Positions 9,019 to 17,851 of a stretch of 64,000 bases of DNA are shown in pieces. A program made the position numbers and the translations under genes. This DNA is from Shewanella electrica (GTDB lineage: Bacteria > Pseudomonadota > Gammaproteobacteria > Enterobacterales > Shewanellaceae): NCBI RefSeq assembly GCF_022321485.1, contig NZ_JAKOGG010000018.1, forward strand, positions 22,894 to 86,893. The letters are read 5' to 3'. Positions within the stretch are counted from its first letter, which is position 1. Each line of letters begins with the position of its first letter. Under the pieces are notes generated by a model. That model was not told the DNA's origin. It ran no database searches and saw only the letters and a program-made list of their open reading frames with translations.

Positions 9019-10460
9019 TACTCACCGGCTCCGTTAGACTGCGGCTTACGCTCGCCATTGTTACGGCGAGGTGGGCGACGGCGACGTTGCTGCGCATTAC
9101 GGTTGCGTTGACCGCCGCTGCGGCTGTTGTTAGCACCGTTTTGCAGCAGTTGCTTACGGGCATCATCATCGGTTTCTACAAACTGTTGCCACCATTCAGC
9201 TAACTTGGCGGTGTTGCCACCTTCGGCGATTGCGCGTAGCAACAGCAGATCATAGGCGGCACGGAATTTAGGATGTTCCAGCAGTTTGAAGGCGCGGCCA
9301 TTTTTGGAGCGCTCAAAGCGTTGTTGCATCTGCCAAATATCACGTGCAGGCACACTAAAGCGGCGTGGAATGCTGATGGTTTGGCATTGCTGCTCAAACA
9401 CATCGCCCATGGCGGCAAAGAAGGCGTCATATGGGCTTAAGCCACTTTCCAAGGCGATATCTTGCGCCCGCGCTTGCAGCGGATACCACAAAATTGCAGC
9501 GTAGAAGAAGGTGGGCGTGACCGCTTTATCTTCAGCAATACGCGCGTCGGTATTTTGCATCACCTCGGCCAGTAGACGCATGGCGGGGCCGTGCGGATCT
9601 TCTTTAAGCTGGGCTTCAACCAAGGGGAACAGCGGGGCAAATAGTTGATACTCTCGCAGCATACGGAAGTTCTGCACCGCTTTACCGGCGAAGAATAGCT
9701 TGAGCACTTCTTCATACATGCGTGCAGCAGGAATATCTTTCAGCAGCGGCGCCAGCTGTTTAATTGGCGCAGCGGTGTGGCTCTCTATCTCCATGCCGAG
9801 CTTAGTGGCAAAGCGCACGGCGCGCAGCATGCGTACCGGATCTTCGCGATAGCGGGTTTCTGGATCGCCAATCAGGCGCAGTGTGCGGGCGCGCAGATCT
9901 TGAATACCACCGCCATAGCTGCGAATGGAGTAATCACCGATGCTGTAATACAGCGCATTGACGGTAAAATCGCGGCGCTGCGCGTCTTCGTCGATGCTGC
10001 CGTAAACGTTATCACGTAGCAGGCGACCAGATGCATTGGTCTTGGAAATCTTGTCGTCAGATTCAGTGTGATGACCACGGAAGGTGGCTACTTCGATGAT
10101 TTCGCGGCCAAACATAATGTGCGCCAAACGGAAACGGCGGCCAACTAAGCGGCTATTACGGAACAGTTTTTTAATATCTTCCGGCTTAGCGTCGGTCACA
10201 ACATCAAAATCTTTTGGTTGTTGTCCTAGCAGTAGATCTCGAACGCCACCACCCACTAAATAGGCTTGGTAACCCGCTTTATGCAGCCGATACAACACCT
10301 TCAGCGCATTGTCACTGATTTGACGACGGGAGATGTCATGGCCGTCTCGGGGAATAATCTCCAAGCTTAGCTGTCCATCCTCGTGGGTAGGTTGGGAATT
10401 TTTGGCCGTCTGAGCATCGTCAAACAACTGCTTACAGAACTGCGTTATACGGCGAAAAAT
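9018..10460 (-). CDS. pcnB: Poly(A) polymerase I, probable AUU start
   Basis: Adds 3' poly(A) tails that promote RNA decay. The nucleotidyltransferase head has LVGGGVRDLLLG and KDFDVVTDAKPEDIKKLF with the catalytic aspartates, then RRDFTVNALYY and the RNA-binding region RMLRAVRFATKLG. The C-terminus is an Arg/Asn/Gln-rich basic tail. I place the start at ATT (10458-10460): it has AGAGG six nt upstream and aligns with E. coli PcnB, whose known AUU start is followed by Phe-x-Arg. The alternative in-frame GTG at 10482-10484 has no ribosome binding site. Length from ATT is 480 residues. Confidence 0.93.
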   Translation of the reverse strand: MFRRITQFCKQLFDDAQTAKNSQPTHEDGQLSLEIIPRDGHDISRRQISDNALKVLYRLHKAGYQAYLVGGGVRDLLLGQQPKDFDVVTDAKPEDIKKLFRNSRLVGRRFRLAHIMFGREIIEVATFRGHHTESDDKISKTNASGRLLRDNVYGSIDEDAQRRDFTVNALYYSIGDYSIRSYGGGIQDLRARTLRLIGDPETRYREDPVRMLRAVRFATKLGMEIESHTAAPIKQLAPLLKDIPAARMYEEVLKLFFAGKAVQNFRMLREYQLFAPLFPLVEAQLKEDPHGPAMRLLAEVMQNTDARIAEDKAVTPTFFYAAILWYPLQARAQDIALESGLSPYDAFFAAMGDVFEQQCQTISIPRRFSVPARDIWQMQQRFERSKNGRAFKLLEHPKFRAAYDLLLLRAIAEGGNTAKLAEWWQQFVETDDDARKQLLQNGANNSRSGGQRNRNAQQRRRRPPRRNNGERKPQSNGAGE

Positions 10461-10471
10461 GGTGCACCTCT
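10458..10471 (-). promoter_or_regulatory. AUU initiation site of pcnB with strong Shine-Dalgarno
   Basis: The minus strand reads AGAGGTGCACC-ATT. AGAGG (10467-10471) is ideally spaced from ATT (10458-10460). No ATG, GTG or TTG with a ribosome binding site lies near. AUU initiation limits translation in E. coli pcnB. Confidence 0.7.
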
Positions 10472-10541
10472 GAATAGTTAACACAAAATCGGGTGAAAAA
10501 ACTGGCGGCTATCATATACCAATTAGGGCGCAATGAGTATA

Positions 10542-11420
10542 TCAGTCGCTGACGAGTATCTCGGTTTTACGCGGAATTGCTTGCAGATCGAACTGGCTAA
10601 CTGCTTGTGCCAGCATCAATTCGGGCTTGTCGAGGCTCACTGGCGCTTGCCCTAAGAAGGCTAACGCTGCTGCTAATTCAATCTGCGGCTGCTTTTTATT
10701 TAGCGCCGTGGCGTGGTTTTGTTTGGATAACTTAAACCCAGGTTTGGTCGCCGCCAGTGGCAGATGAATAAAACTCGGCGCAGTCAATCCGAGTTGCCGA
10801 TACAGGGTTAATTGGCGGCAACTGGCTTCTAACAAGTCGGCACCACGGACGATCTCGGTCACGCCTTGGTAAGCATCATCGAGTACCACGGCTAATTGAT
10901 AGGCGTACAAGCCATCGCTGCGCTGAATAATATAATCTTCGGCGGCAAAGTCGGCGCTCACTTCAATACTGCCAAGCAACAGATCATCAAACTGTGCCAC
11001 GGCGGCACGGTTGTACAAGCGCACGGCGCCATCGTGTAACTGATGTTGGCGACAATGGCCGTTATACACGCCTGCCATGTTTTCTTGGATCTGCTTGCGC
11101 GTGCAGTGGCAATAGTAGGCTTCTTGTTGGGCCAATAGTTGTTGCACTGTGGCGTCGTAGGCTTCAAAACGTTGGCTTTGATACAGCGCTTGCCCATCCC
11201 ACCACAGGCCGAACAGTTCGAGTGTACGGCGGATATCATCGGCAGCGCCTTCCACTTCGCGCGGTGGGTCAATATCTTCAATGCGTAACAACCACTTGCC
11301 ATCGCAAGCGCGGGCACGCAGATAACTGCCAACAGCAGCAACAAGGGAACCAAAGTGAAGTGAACCAGAGGGCGACGGCGCAAAGCGGCCGATATAAGCA
11401 GCGCGATTGTTTTGTGACAT
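10542..11420 (-). CDS. gluQ: Glutamyl-Q tRNA(Asp) synthetase
   Basis: Truncated GluRS paralogue that charges glutamate onto queuosine at position 34 of tRNA-Asp, without an anticodon-binding domain. From ATG 11420 it is 292 residues. The GRFAPSPSGSLHFGSL segment carries the HIGH-like LHFG, a CHC...C pattern (YYCHCTRKQ, then NGHCRQH) fits the zinc site, and FKLSKQNHA is the KMSKS equivalent. A TTG at 11435 is possible but less likely. It lies downstream of dksA behind a hairpin. queG, which completes the queuosine needed by this enzyme, is also in the window (51 kb). Confidence 0.93.
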   Translation of the reverse strand: MSQNNRAAYIGRFAPSPSGSLHFGSLVAAVGSYLRARACDGKWLLRIEDIDPPREVEGAADDIRRTLELFGLWWDGQALYQSQRFEAYDATVQQLLAQQEAYYCHCTRKQIQENMAGVYNGHCRQHQLHDGAVRLYNRAAVAQFDDLLLGSIEVSADFAAEDYIIQRSDGLYAYQLAVVLDDAYQGVTEIVRGADLLEASCRQLTLYRQLGLTAPSFIHLPLAATKPGFKLSKQNHATALNKKQPQIELAAALAFLGQAPVSLDKPELMLAQAVSQFDLQAIPRKTEILVSD

Positions 11421-11442
11421 GTTGTAGCTATACAAATGATGA

Positions 11443-11460
11443 GCGGGGCCTTAGCCCCGC
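11443..11460 (-). terminator. dksA-gluQ intergenic hairpin (attenuating terminator)
   Basis: The minus-strand GCGGGGC-TAAG-GCCCCGC stem is followed by TCATCATTTG, so its U tract is weak. It sits between the dksA stop and the gluQ start. A terminator at this exact place is known to limit gluQ expression in Shigella/E. coli. Confidence 0.6.
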
Positions 11461-11470
11461 TGCGGTGTCA

Positions 11471-11917
11471 TTACTGACCAGCCATCTGTTTTTCTTTGAT
11501 TTCTGCTAAGGTTTTGCAGTCAATACAAAGATCGGCAGTTGGGCGGGCTTCGAGACGACGAATACCAATTTCAACACCACATGAATCACAGAAGCCGAAA
11601 TCATCGTCTTCAATCTTTTGCAGTGTTTTTTCAATCTTCTTGATCAGCTTACGTTCACGATCACGTGCACGCAGTTCTAGGCTGAACTCTTCTTCTTGGG
11701 CAGCGCGATCGACTGGATCAGGAAAGTTTGCTGCTTCGTCCTGCATGTGCGTAACGGTGCGGTCCACCTCGTGACGCAGTTGATTACGCCAGGCTTCAAG
11801 AATGGCTTTGAAGTGATCCCGTTGTTTCGGGTTCATGTACTCCTCACCGGGTGCTTCCTGGTAAGGGCTCAAACCAGCGATTGCGAGTACACCAAGTGTT
11901 TTAGTGCCTTCAGGCAT
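11471..11917 (-). CDS. dksA: RNA polymerase-binding transcription factor DksA
   Basis: Binds the secondary channel of RNA polymerase and, with ppGpp, represses rRNA promoters and activates amino-acid promoters. From ATG 11917, which has GGAG upstream, it is 148 residues, nearly the E. coli length. The two helices form a coiled coil with tip acidic residues in [11 protein letters not shown] (D67 and D70), and the zinc finger cysteines are C110, C113, C131 and C134 (CDSC...CIDC). An in-frame extension to 12001 is not supported. Its immediate neighbours are gluQ and sfsA, as in E. coli. Confidence 0.97.
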   Translation of the reverse strand: MPEGTKTLGVLAIAGLSPYQEAPGEEYMNPKQRDHFKAILEAWRNQLRHEVDRTVTHMQDEAANFPDPVDRAAQEEEFSLELRARDRERKLIKKIEKTLQKIEDDDFGFCDSCGVEIGIRRLEARPTADLCIDCKTLAEIKEKQMAGQ

Positions 11918-12086
11918 AACGCATCTCCTGTTTTCGTTTGCGTCATAGGGCGTCGTTTTAGAACGGCCGCTATCTATAGCAGAATATAAATTTCTAGGCA
12001 AACATTTCCCAACATCAACAGCAATATATTTGAATATGTCTGCTAAATTGCAATTCAGCCAACTTTAGTCGTATTTTCTTTTAATT

Positions 12087-12791
12087 CTAACGGATGAAGG
12101 GGACTGCTTGAGTTACCTTAAATTCGTTACAATTCAGTTCACTGCGATAAGCCAAAACTTCAACACCTGCGGCGATCGCTTCGTTGAGTAAATCTGCATA
12201 ATCTTTATCAATATGCGCCGCCGCAGCCACATTTTTTATGCCTGTATGTTGCACAATAAACAATAGCACTGCTCGCTGGCCATTTTTGACAACTTGCATC
12301 AATTCACGCAGATGTTTTTGGCCGCGCTGGGTGACGGCATCAGGAAAATAGCCTCGGTCACCCTCCAATAATGTGGCACTTTTTACCTCAACAAAGCAGT
12401 CAGCTTCGACGCCCTGCGTCAGGTGAATATCGATGCGGCTGCGTTCCACACCATAACATACTTCTCGTTTCAACTGCTGGTAGCCCAGCAGTTCGGTGAT
12501 AATGCCTGCATTTATCGCTTCTTCGGCCAACTGATTGGCGCGGCCAGTATTAATCCCTATCAAATCGCCTGTTGGCGTTTGCATCAACTCCCAAGTGCAG
12601 GCGTATTTGCGTTTGGGATTATCTGAGCGGCTAAACCACACTTGCTCGCCGGGAAATAAGCAGTTCTTCATCGAGCCGGTGTTTGGGCAGTGGATAGTGA
12701 TCTGCTCACCATTCGCTAGCGCCACGTCGGCCAAAAAACGTTTATAGCGTTGTAGTAAGCGGCCAGATTCTAGTGGTGGTTCAAACTGCAT
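12087..12791 (-). CDS. sfsA: DNA/RNA nuclease SfsA
   Basis: A 234-residue member of the SfsA family, named for stimulating sugar fermentation in E. coli and regarded as a nucleic-acid-binding or nuclease-like protein. Family segments seen are RYKRFLADV near the N-terminus, [12 protein letters not shown] at about residues 34-45, [14 protein letters not shown], and [17 protein letters not shown] with the acidic/Lys core of a restriction-type nuclease fold. It lies upstream of dksA on the same strand and divergent from pepB. Confidence 0.93.
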   Translation of the reverse strand: MQFEPPLESGRLLQRYKRFLADVALANGEQITIHCPNTGSMKNCLFPGEQVWFSRSDNPKRKYACTWELMQTPTGDLIGINTGRANQLAEEAINAGIITELLGYQQLKREVCYGVERSRIDIHLTQGVEADCFVEVKSATLLEGDRGYFPDAVTQRGQKHLRELMQVVKNGQRAVLLFIVQHTGIKNVAAAAHIDKDYADLLNEAIAAGVEVLAYRSELNCNEFKVTQAVPFIR

Positions 12792-12928
12792 GACGCGATA
12801 TGACTCACAAGCTAATAAAAGCCATTAGCCTACCAGCGACAACCGCAAGCTACAACGCGACAAACTCGGTGCTTGGGCAATTTTGCGTTACAATAGCGCC
12901 ACTATTTTTGGTGAAGGCAGGTATTCCG

Positions 12929-14209
12929 ATGAGTGAATGTTTTAAAGTCGTATTGTCTCAAACCGCGCCAGCGGCACATTGGGGCAATGCTGATGTGAGT
13001 TTTGCTGCAGACACTGTAACTATCCACGTGAAATCGTCGCAGCCGCTGCGACAGATACAGATGGCGGCGCGCAAATTGCGCTCGCAAGGTATCAACACCA
13101 TCGCCTTTAGTGGTGAAGGATGGGATGCCGACCGTCAATGGAGCTTTTATCAAGGTTTTGTTACCGCCAAAGGCGGCCATGAAGTGCAATGGACTGGCGC
13201 AGAAGTGTTAGTGCGTGAACTGCAACAACGTGCTGCCAGCGCCGGTTTTGCCCGTGATTTGATCAATGACACCCCAGAAAACCTCTACCCAGTAAAGCTG
13301 GCGAGTGACACTGCGGCATGGTTGAGTTCCTTGGTGCCAGAGCATGTCAGCTACCGCATTATCAGTGGTGATGAACTGCTCAAAAATCAATGGATTGGTA
13401 TTCACGCTGTTGGTCGTGGTAGTGAGCGCCAACCGGCAATGTTAGAGCTGGATTACAACCCGTTTGATACCGATGCGCCAGTGGCGGTGGCCTTGGTTGG
13501 TAAAGGCATCACCTTTGACTCCGGTGGCTACAGCCTCAAAAGTTCTGAAGGCATGTTGGGCATGAAAGCCGACATGGGCGGCGCTGCCACGGTTGCTGCG
13601 GCTTTAGGTTTGGCGATTCAGCGTGGTCTGAAGAAACGTATCAAATTGTACCTGTGTTGCGCCGAAAACTTAGTTAGCGGCCATGCGTATAAGTTAGGTG
13701 ACATCCTCACTTATAAAAACGGCACTACCGTAGAAGTGGTAAACACTGACGCCGAAGGCCGTTTAGTGCTGGCCGATGGTTTGCAAGCGGCGAGTGAATC
13801 TGGCGCGCGTTTTATTATTGATGCCGCCACATTAACTGGCGCAGCGGTGATGGCGGTCAGTGGTCAATACAATGCGATTTTCTCACCACAGCCGGAAGTG
13901 CTGGCATTGACCCAGAAAAAAGCGGCAGCAGTCGCCGAAAACGTATGGCCGTTGCCACTCGACCCATGGCACAAAGATGCATGTCCATCCGCTTATGCCG
14001 ATACTGCCAACAGCCGTGCCGTAAAAGGTGGTGGCCCAGGCGGTGCATCCAATGCGGCGGGTTTCTTATGGCGCTTTGTGACACCGCAAGCCGATTGGTT
14101 GCATATCGATTTAGCGGCAGCGTTTGAAGATAACGCCACGTCGCTGTGGGCTGCGGGCGCGACAACTCACGGCATGCTGACCATTGCTGAGTTACTCGGC
14201 AACGAGTAA
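12929..14209 (+). CDS. pepB: Aminopeptidase B (leucyl aminopeptidase family M17)
   Basis: Cytosolic M17 aminopeptidase with two metal ions that releases N-terminal residues from peptides. From ATG 12929 (AAGGCAGG upstream) it has 426 residues, one fewer than E. coli PepB. The M17 signature NTDAEGRLVLADGL, the metal-binding GKGITFDSGGYSLK and MKADMGGAA are all present. A 43-residue in-frame extension to 12800 lacks a ribosome binding site and overlaps the sfsA promoter region, so I reject it. It interrupts the sfsA-thpR order of E. coli and ends at a clear terminator. Confidence 0.93.
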   Translation: MSECFKVVLSQTAPAAHWGNADVSFAADTVTIHVKSSQPLRQIQMAARKLRSQGINTIAFSGEGWDADRQWSFYQGFVTAKGGHEVQWTGAEVLVRELQQRAASAGFARDLINDTPENLYPVKLASDTAAWLSSLVPEHVSYRIISGDELLKNQWIGIHAVGRGSERQPAMLELDYNPFDTDAPVAVALVGKGITFDSGGYSLKSSEGMLGMKADMGGAATVAAALGLAIQRGLKKRIKLYLCCAENLVSGHAYKLGDILTYKNGTTVEVVNTDAEGRLVLADGLQAASESGARFIIDAATLTGAAVMAVSGQYNAIFSPQPEVLALTQKKAAAVAENVWPLPLDPWHKDACPSAYADTANSRAVKGGGPGGASNAAGFLWRFVTPQADWLHIDLAAAFEDNATSLWAAGATTHGMLTIAELLGNE

Positions 14210-14275
14210 GCGCCAGCAGTATGCTGCGTGTTGCTAGACCCGCAGCATAGAATCTGCTTCAATCCATATTGACCA

Positions 14276-14300
14276 CGCCCGGCATTCGCCGGGCGTTTTT
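14276..14300 (+). terminator. Terminator after pepB
   Basis: The stem CGCCCGGC-ATTC-GCCGGGCG is followed by TTTTT. A second inverted repeat, ATGCTGCG...CGCAGCAT (14221-14248), lies just upstream. Confidence 0.9.
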
Positions 14301-14354
14301 GTTGCACATGGTTATTATCGGCATGGCGCTAACGCGCTGTCACTGGAGGACGAG

Positions 14355-14816
14355 ATGATCATAAAAAAATTGACCAAAATTGACGCCGATTATGTGTGGC
14401 AAGTGCGTAACGCTGCCATTCTCGCTGGCTGCGCTAACGTGTATGACGCCAAAACCTTAGACATTTGGACACCAGAAGAAACGCCCACCGGCTTTGCTGA
14501 GATAGTGCAACGTGGCTTTTATGGCATTGAAATCGATGACGAACTGGTAGCGGTTGGCATGCTCGATGAGGAGACCGATAAAATCGAAGGGCTGTTTGTA
14601 TTACCGGAATATATGGGGCAAAAGCTTGGTGGTCGCATGTTGCAGCATCTGGAGCAGTTGGCGCGTGAACGCGGCATTAACACCTTATCGCTGGACGCGA
14701 GCCTCAACGCCGCCGATTTTTATCAGCATTGTGGTTACCAAGTGGTACGGCACGAAACCTACCATTCACCCGCAGGCATCAGCTTGCCGAGTGTATTGAT
14801 GACCAAACAACTGTAG
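14355..14816 (+). CDS. GNAT family N-acetyltransferase
   Basis: A 153-residue single-domain GNAT protein expected to transfer acetyl from acetyl-CoA to an amine. The beta4/motif A region IEGLFVLPEYMGQKLGGRML carries the Q/RxxGxG/A-type pyrophosphate loop near residues 77-96. It is followed by LSLDASLNAADFYQHCGYQVV, a typical motif B with the FY...GY pair. ATG has GGAGGA upstream. It lies alone between the pepB terminator and convergent thpR. The substrate cannot be predicted. Confidence 0.85.
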   Translation: MIIKKLTKIDADYVWQVRNAAILAGCANVYDAKTLDIWTPEETPTGFAEIVQRGFYGIEIDDELVAVGMLDEETDKIEGLFVLPEYMGQKLGGRMLQHLEQLARERGINTLSLDASLNAADFYQHCGYQVVRHETYHSPAGISLPSVLMTKQL

Positions 14817-14847
14817 CACGCGCTATGTGAGCATATTTGGGCTTCCG

Positions 14848-15396
14848 CTACACCAGCGGCCAGCTATTGAGGATTTGGTAACGCACGCCGGTATCAGTAC
14901 TTTGTGAGTGATATAAATGCAGCGCCGTCGGCTGCAAGTTGAGCTGTGGCGGCACTAACTTTTGCCAGCTATTGGCTAGGCTGCTGGCCTTACGTGCCAA
15001 GGTGATATGCGGCCGATAAACACTATGTTCACTGGCTGGCAACGCCAGTTGGTGCATCAGTTGCTGCGCCTCGGCGGCCATCTGTTGTAACGCGCTAGCC
15101 ACGTCCTCGCTGGTGAGACAAGCAATATTCGGCTTCGGCCAATAGGCCAACTGGGTCAACGGCTGACTAAAACGTTGCAGTGGCAGCAGCGGTACACGTT
15201 CAAGTAGTTGCTGCATTTGGCTGGGCTGTAACTGCCCCAAAAACGCCAGTGTCAGATGCAGATTCGCGCTAGCTACCCAGCGATGATTACCGTCGCCAAG
15301 TTGCTGTTGCCAACTGCATAGTTGCTGCCGTTGTGGCGCACTGAGGGCAAAGCCTAAAAAACACCGCTGCGGCCAAGTATTTTCGTTAGTCATCAC
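14848..15396 (-). CDS. thpR: RNA 2',3'-cyclic phosphodiesterase
   Basis: 2H-phosphoesterase (formerly LigT) that opens 2',3'-cyclic phosphate ends and can ligate tRNA halves in vitro. It has 182 residues. Both catalytic HxT/Sx motifs are present: LHLTLAFLG near residue 47 and PHITLARK near residue 130. The start is one of two adjacent ATGs. In E. coli thpR also lies between sfsA and hrpB, so its position supports the call. Confidence 0.92.
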   Translation of the reverse strand: MMTNENTWPQRCFLGFALSAPQRQQLCSWQQQLGDGNHRWVASANLHLTLAFLGQLQPSQMQQLLERVPLLPLQRFSQPLTQLAYWPKPNIACLTSEDVASALQQMAAEAQQLMHQLALPASEHSVYRPHITLARKASSLANSWQKLVPPQLNLQPTALHLYHSQSTDTGVRYQILNSWPLV

Positions 15397-15506
15397 TTTG
15401 ATTCATCAACTAAATTGCGCTCTGTCGCTGCCCGAAAGGGTTATTTATACGCCTGCTGAACTTTGTTGCAACCAGTTGGCTGAGTTGACTAAGCTTCATT
15501 GGCTGC

Positions 15507-15545
15507 CCTCGTTCATAACGCGTTTAATTTGAACAAAAATTAAAC
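15507..15545 (+). repeat. Intergenic motif copy B with perfect palindrome
   Basis: Contains GTTTAATTT (15522-15530), a 6-nt spacer and AAATTAAAC (15537-15545), a perfect 9-bp inverted repeat, within a 38-position match to 6672-6709. It sits about 70-95 bp upstream of the GGDEF/EAL gene. A TATAGT at 15570-15575 may be its -10. It could be an operator or a dispersed element. Confidence 0.5.
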
Positions 15546-15616
15546 GCTAAAGGTCAGCAGCCCCTAGACTATAGTGTAGATGATGTCGTGGTTTGACTGT
15601 TACGGAGAGCAATTGA

Positions 15617-17788
15617 ATGACGCAGACGTTAATCGGTCCGCTGCAACAAACCTTGATGCACCTATTCAGTGACACGCCGTCAGCTACGTTAGAGCAACAT
15701 GTTGACCGAGCCTTGGAAGTGATTACCCGTCAGCTCGCTTGCGACGGCGTGTTTGTATTGGCGCCACTCGCCAAACCTGGCCACATCTCCGCCCGCAATC
15801 TTTATCTCAAACCGCAGTTTAATAGTGGTCAGGGCGTGCGTGAATGGCGTTTGGGGCAAACGCCGTTTTTTCGCGATCTCGTGAAACACCCACGCTTATT
15901 GTCGCTGAACTCGCTGGCACAACTGCCGAAAGACGCCTTGGAGGAGAAGCAACTGCTGCGGCAATGGCAGGTAAAAAGCTTGCTGGTGCTGCCATTATTA
16001 AAGTTGGGCGATACGGTGATGGCGTTGGGCGCGGTCAATTGCCACTGCGAATGTGACTGGGCCGACAGCTTTATTGAACAACTCCAGCAGTCGCAGACGA
16101 TGATTGCCTCAGCGATGGAGTTAACCCGCATCGCCCAAGCCTTGTTACAGAGTGAGCGACGCTATCACGAGTTGTTCCATCAACTGCCGCTGGCGTGCGC
16201 CCAGTTGAATCGCCGTAATGAGCTGATCATGATGAACCGCATCGCCGAGCAAACTTTGGCACACCACCAACAAGTCAACTTGGTCGAGCTAGTGCGCGAG
16301 CAGGATCGTGATAACTTGCTAGATACCTTGAACATGGTGCGTGATGGTGTGCTGGGGCAGGCGTGGTGTGAAGTCGGCATCATGCACAATAACGACATGA
16401 GTTGGCAGCGCTTAGGGCTATATCCAGCGCCGTCGGATGACCAAAATCTGATTGTGATCGCCGAAGATGTCAGTGAGCGGCGACGCTTGGCCTCGGAGTT
16501 GTCGTTTCAAGCCAACTATGATGCGCTCACCGGTCTGCCCAATCGCGCCCATTTTGAAGACCTATTACAGCGCTTGCTGATTGAGCATGATCCGTCACCC
16601 GTCTGCATTGCGTTGCTGGATTTAGATCAGTTCCGCGTGATTAATAACGTCAGTGGGCATATGGCCGGTGATCGTTTGATCTGCCAAATCGCTGAGCGGC
16701 TCAAATTGCTGGTGCGCAAAGGGGATGTGGTGGCTCGCCTCAGTGGCGATGAGTTTGCCATTCTGATGCACGCTTGTAATCGCGATTCTGCCAAAGTGAT
16801 TGCCGAGCGGATCTGCGGCCAGGTTCGCCACCATGAGTTTCGTTGGCAGGGACGGGAGCACAAAATTTCCGCCAGCATGGGCATTGCGGCATTGGAGCGC
16901 ACCGATGAAGATATCTACACCGTGCTGGCGCAAGCCGATGCCGCCTGTCGCTTAGCCAAAGAGTTGGGGCGCAATCAGTATCAAATCTTTGACGAGCGTG
17001 ATCGCCGCTTTAAAAAGTTCTACACCGAGATGACCGCGTCGCTAGAGATTATCGATGCCTTGGCGGCTAATCGCTTTCAGTTGCATTTTCAGGAGATCCG
17101 CTCAGTTAAAGCTGCCAGCAGCGGTATGCATCTGGAGATTTTATTGCGCATGCAGCGTGACAACGGCGAAATCTTATCGCCCGCGGTGTTCTTTCCAGCG
17201 GCGGAGCGTTATGACTTGGCTTCAAGGGTCGACCGCTGGGTGATTGATAACTTGCTGCGTTGGGGCAATGCTAATTTTCACCTGTGGCAGCAGTGTGAGC
17301 AGATCTCGGTCAATCTCTCGGCCGCCTCGCTTGGTGATAGCGACTTTATGCAGTGGTTAGAAAAGCAGTTGCTCGCCGAGGCGCAACTGGTGTCGCACTT
17401 GTGCTTTGAAATCACCGAAACCGCCATGCTGAGCCAAGTCGAGCAAGCGTGTCAGCTGTTGGAGTTGCTCGAAGCGCACGGTTGTAAGCTGGCGATTGAT
17501 GACTTTGGCGCGGGTTTTTCCTCATTTGCTTACCTCAAAAAGCTGGCGCTGGATTACGTCAAAATCGATGGTCAGTTTGTGGTGAACCTGTGCCAAGACC
17601 CGGCCGACCGCGCCATTGTTGCCGCCGTGTGTCAACTTGCCAAAGACTTGCACTTTTACACCGTGGCCGAGTTTGTCGAGTCGGAGCAGATCCTCGCCCA
17701 ACTGGCAGAACTTGGGGTCGATTACGCGCAAGGTTACTGTATTCACAAACCGATGCCGCTCGAGCAACTGGCTAGTTTACTGAAGTAG
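15617..17788 (+). CDS. GAF-PAS-GGDEF-EAL cyclic-di-GMP signalling protein
   Basis: Bifunctional c-di-GMP enzyme of 723 residues with no membrane segment. An N-terminal GAF-like domain (about 15-180) and a PAS-like domain (about 185-295) precede a GGDEF domain (about 305-460) whose signature is SGDEF at 376-380. The EAL domain (about 475-720) reads EIL at 507-509. In the EAL domain VNLSAAS, FEITET, IDDFGAGFSS, YVKIDG and QGYCIHKP keep the metal and substrate residues, so phosphodiesterase activity is likely. The GGDEF part may be active or regulatory. ATG has GGAG upstream. The gene is inserted between thpR and hrpB. Confidence 0.88.
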   Translation: MTQTLIGPLQQTLMHLFSDTPSATLEQHVDRALEVITRQLACDGVFVLAPLAKPGHISARNLYLKPQFNSGQGVREWRLGQTPFFRDLVKHPRLLSLNSLAQLPKDALEEKQLLRQWQVKSLLVLPLLKLGDTVMALGAVNCHCECDWADSFIEQLQQSQTMIASAMELTRIAQALLQSERRYHELFHQLPLACAQLNRRNELIMMNRIAEQTLAHHQQVNLVELVREQDRDNLLDTLNMVRDGVLGQAWCEVGIMHNNDMSWQRLGLYPAPSDDQNLIVIAEDVSERRRLASELSFQANYDALTGLPNRAHFEDLLQRLLIEHDPSPVCIALLDLDQFRVINNVSGHMAGDRLICQIAERLKLLVRKGDVVARLSGDEFAILMHACNRDSAKVIAERICGQVRHHEFRWQGREHKISASMGIAALERTDEDIYTVLAQADAACRLAKELGRNQYQIFDERDRRFKKFYTEMTASLEIIDALAANRFQLHFQEIRSVKAASSGMHLEILLRMQRDNGEILSPAVFFPAAERYDLASRVDRWVIDNLLRWGNANFHLWQQCEQISVNLSAASLGDSDFMQWLEKQLLAEAQLVSHLCFEITETAMLSQVEQACQLLELLEAHGCKLAIDDFGAGFSSFAYLKKLALDYVKIDGQFVVNLCQDPADRAIVAAVCQLAKDLHFYTVAEFVESEQILAQLAELGVDYAQGYCIHKPMPLEQLASLLK

Positions 17789-17851
17789 CGCGTTAGCGTG
17801 GCGCGATGAAAACGGGTTACACTAGGCCTTTGTTGTTTTCACTGCCTATTC

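Noticed and set aside
12800-12928. N-terminal extension of pepB
   Set aside because: No ribosome binding site, it overlaps the divergent promoter region, and the family length is reached from 12929.
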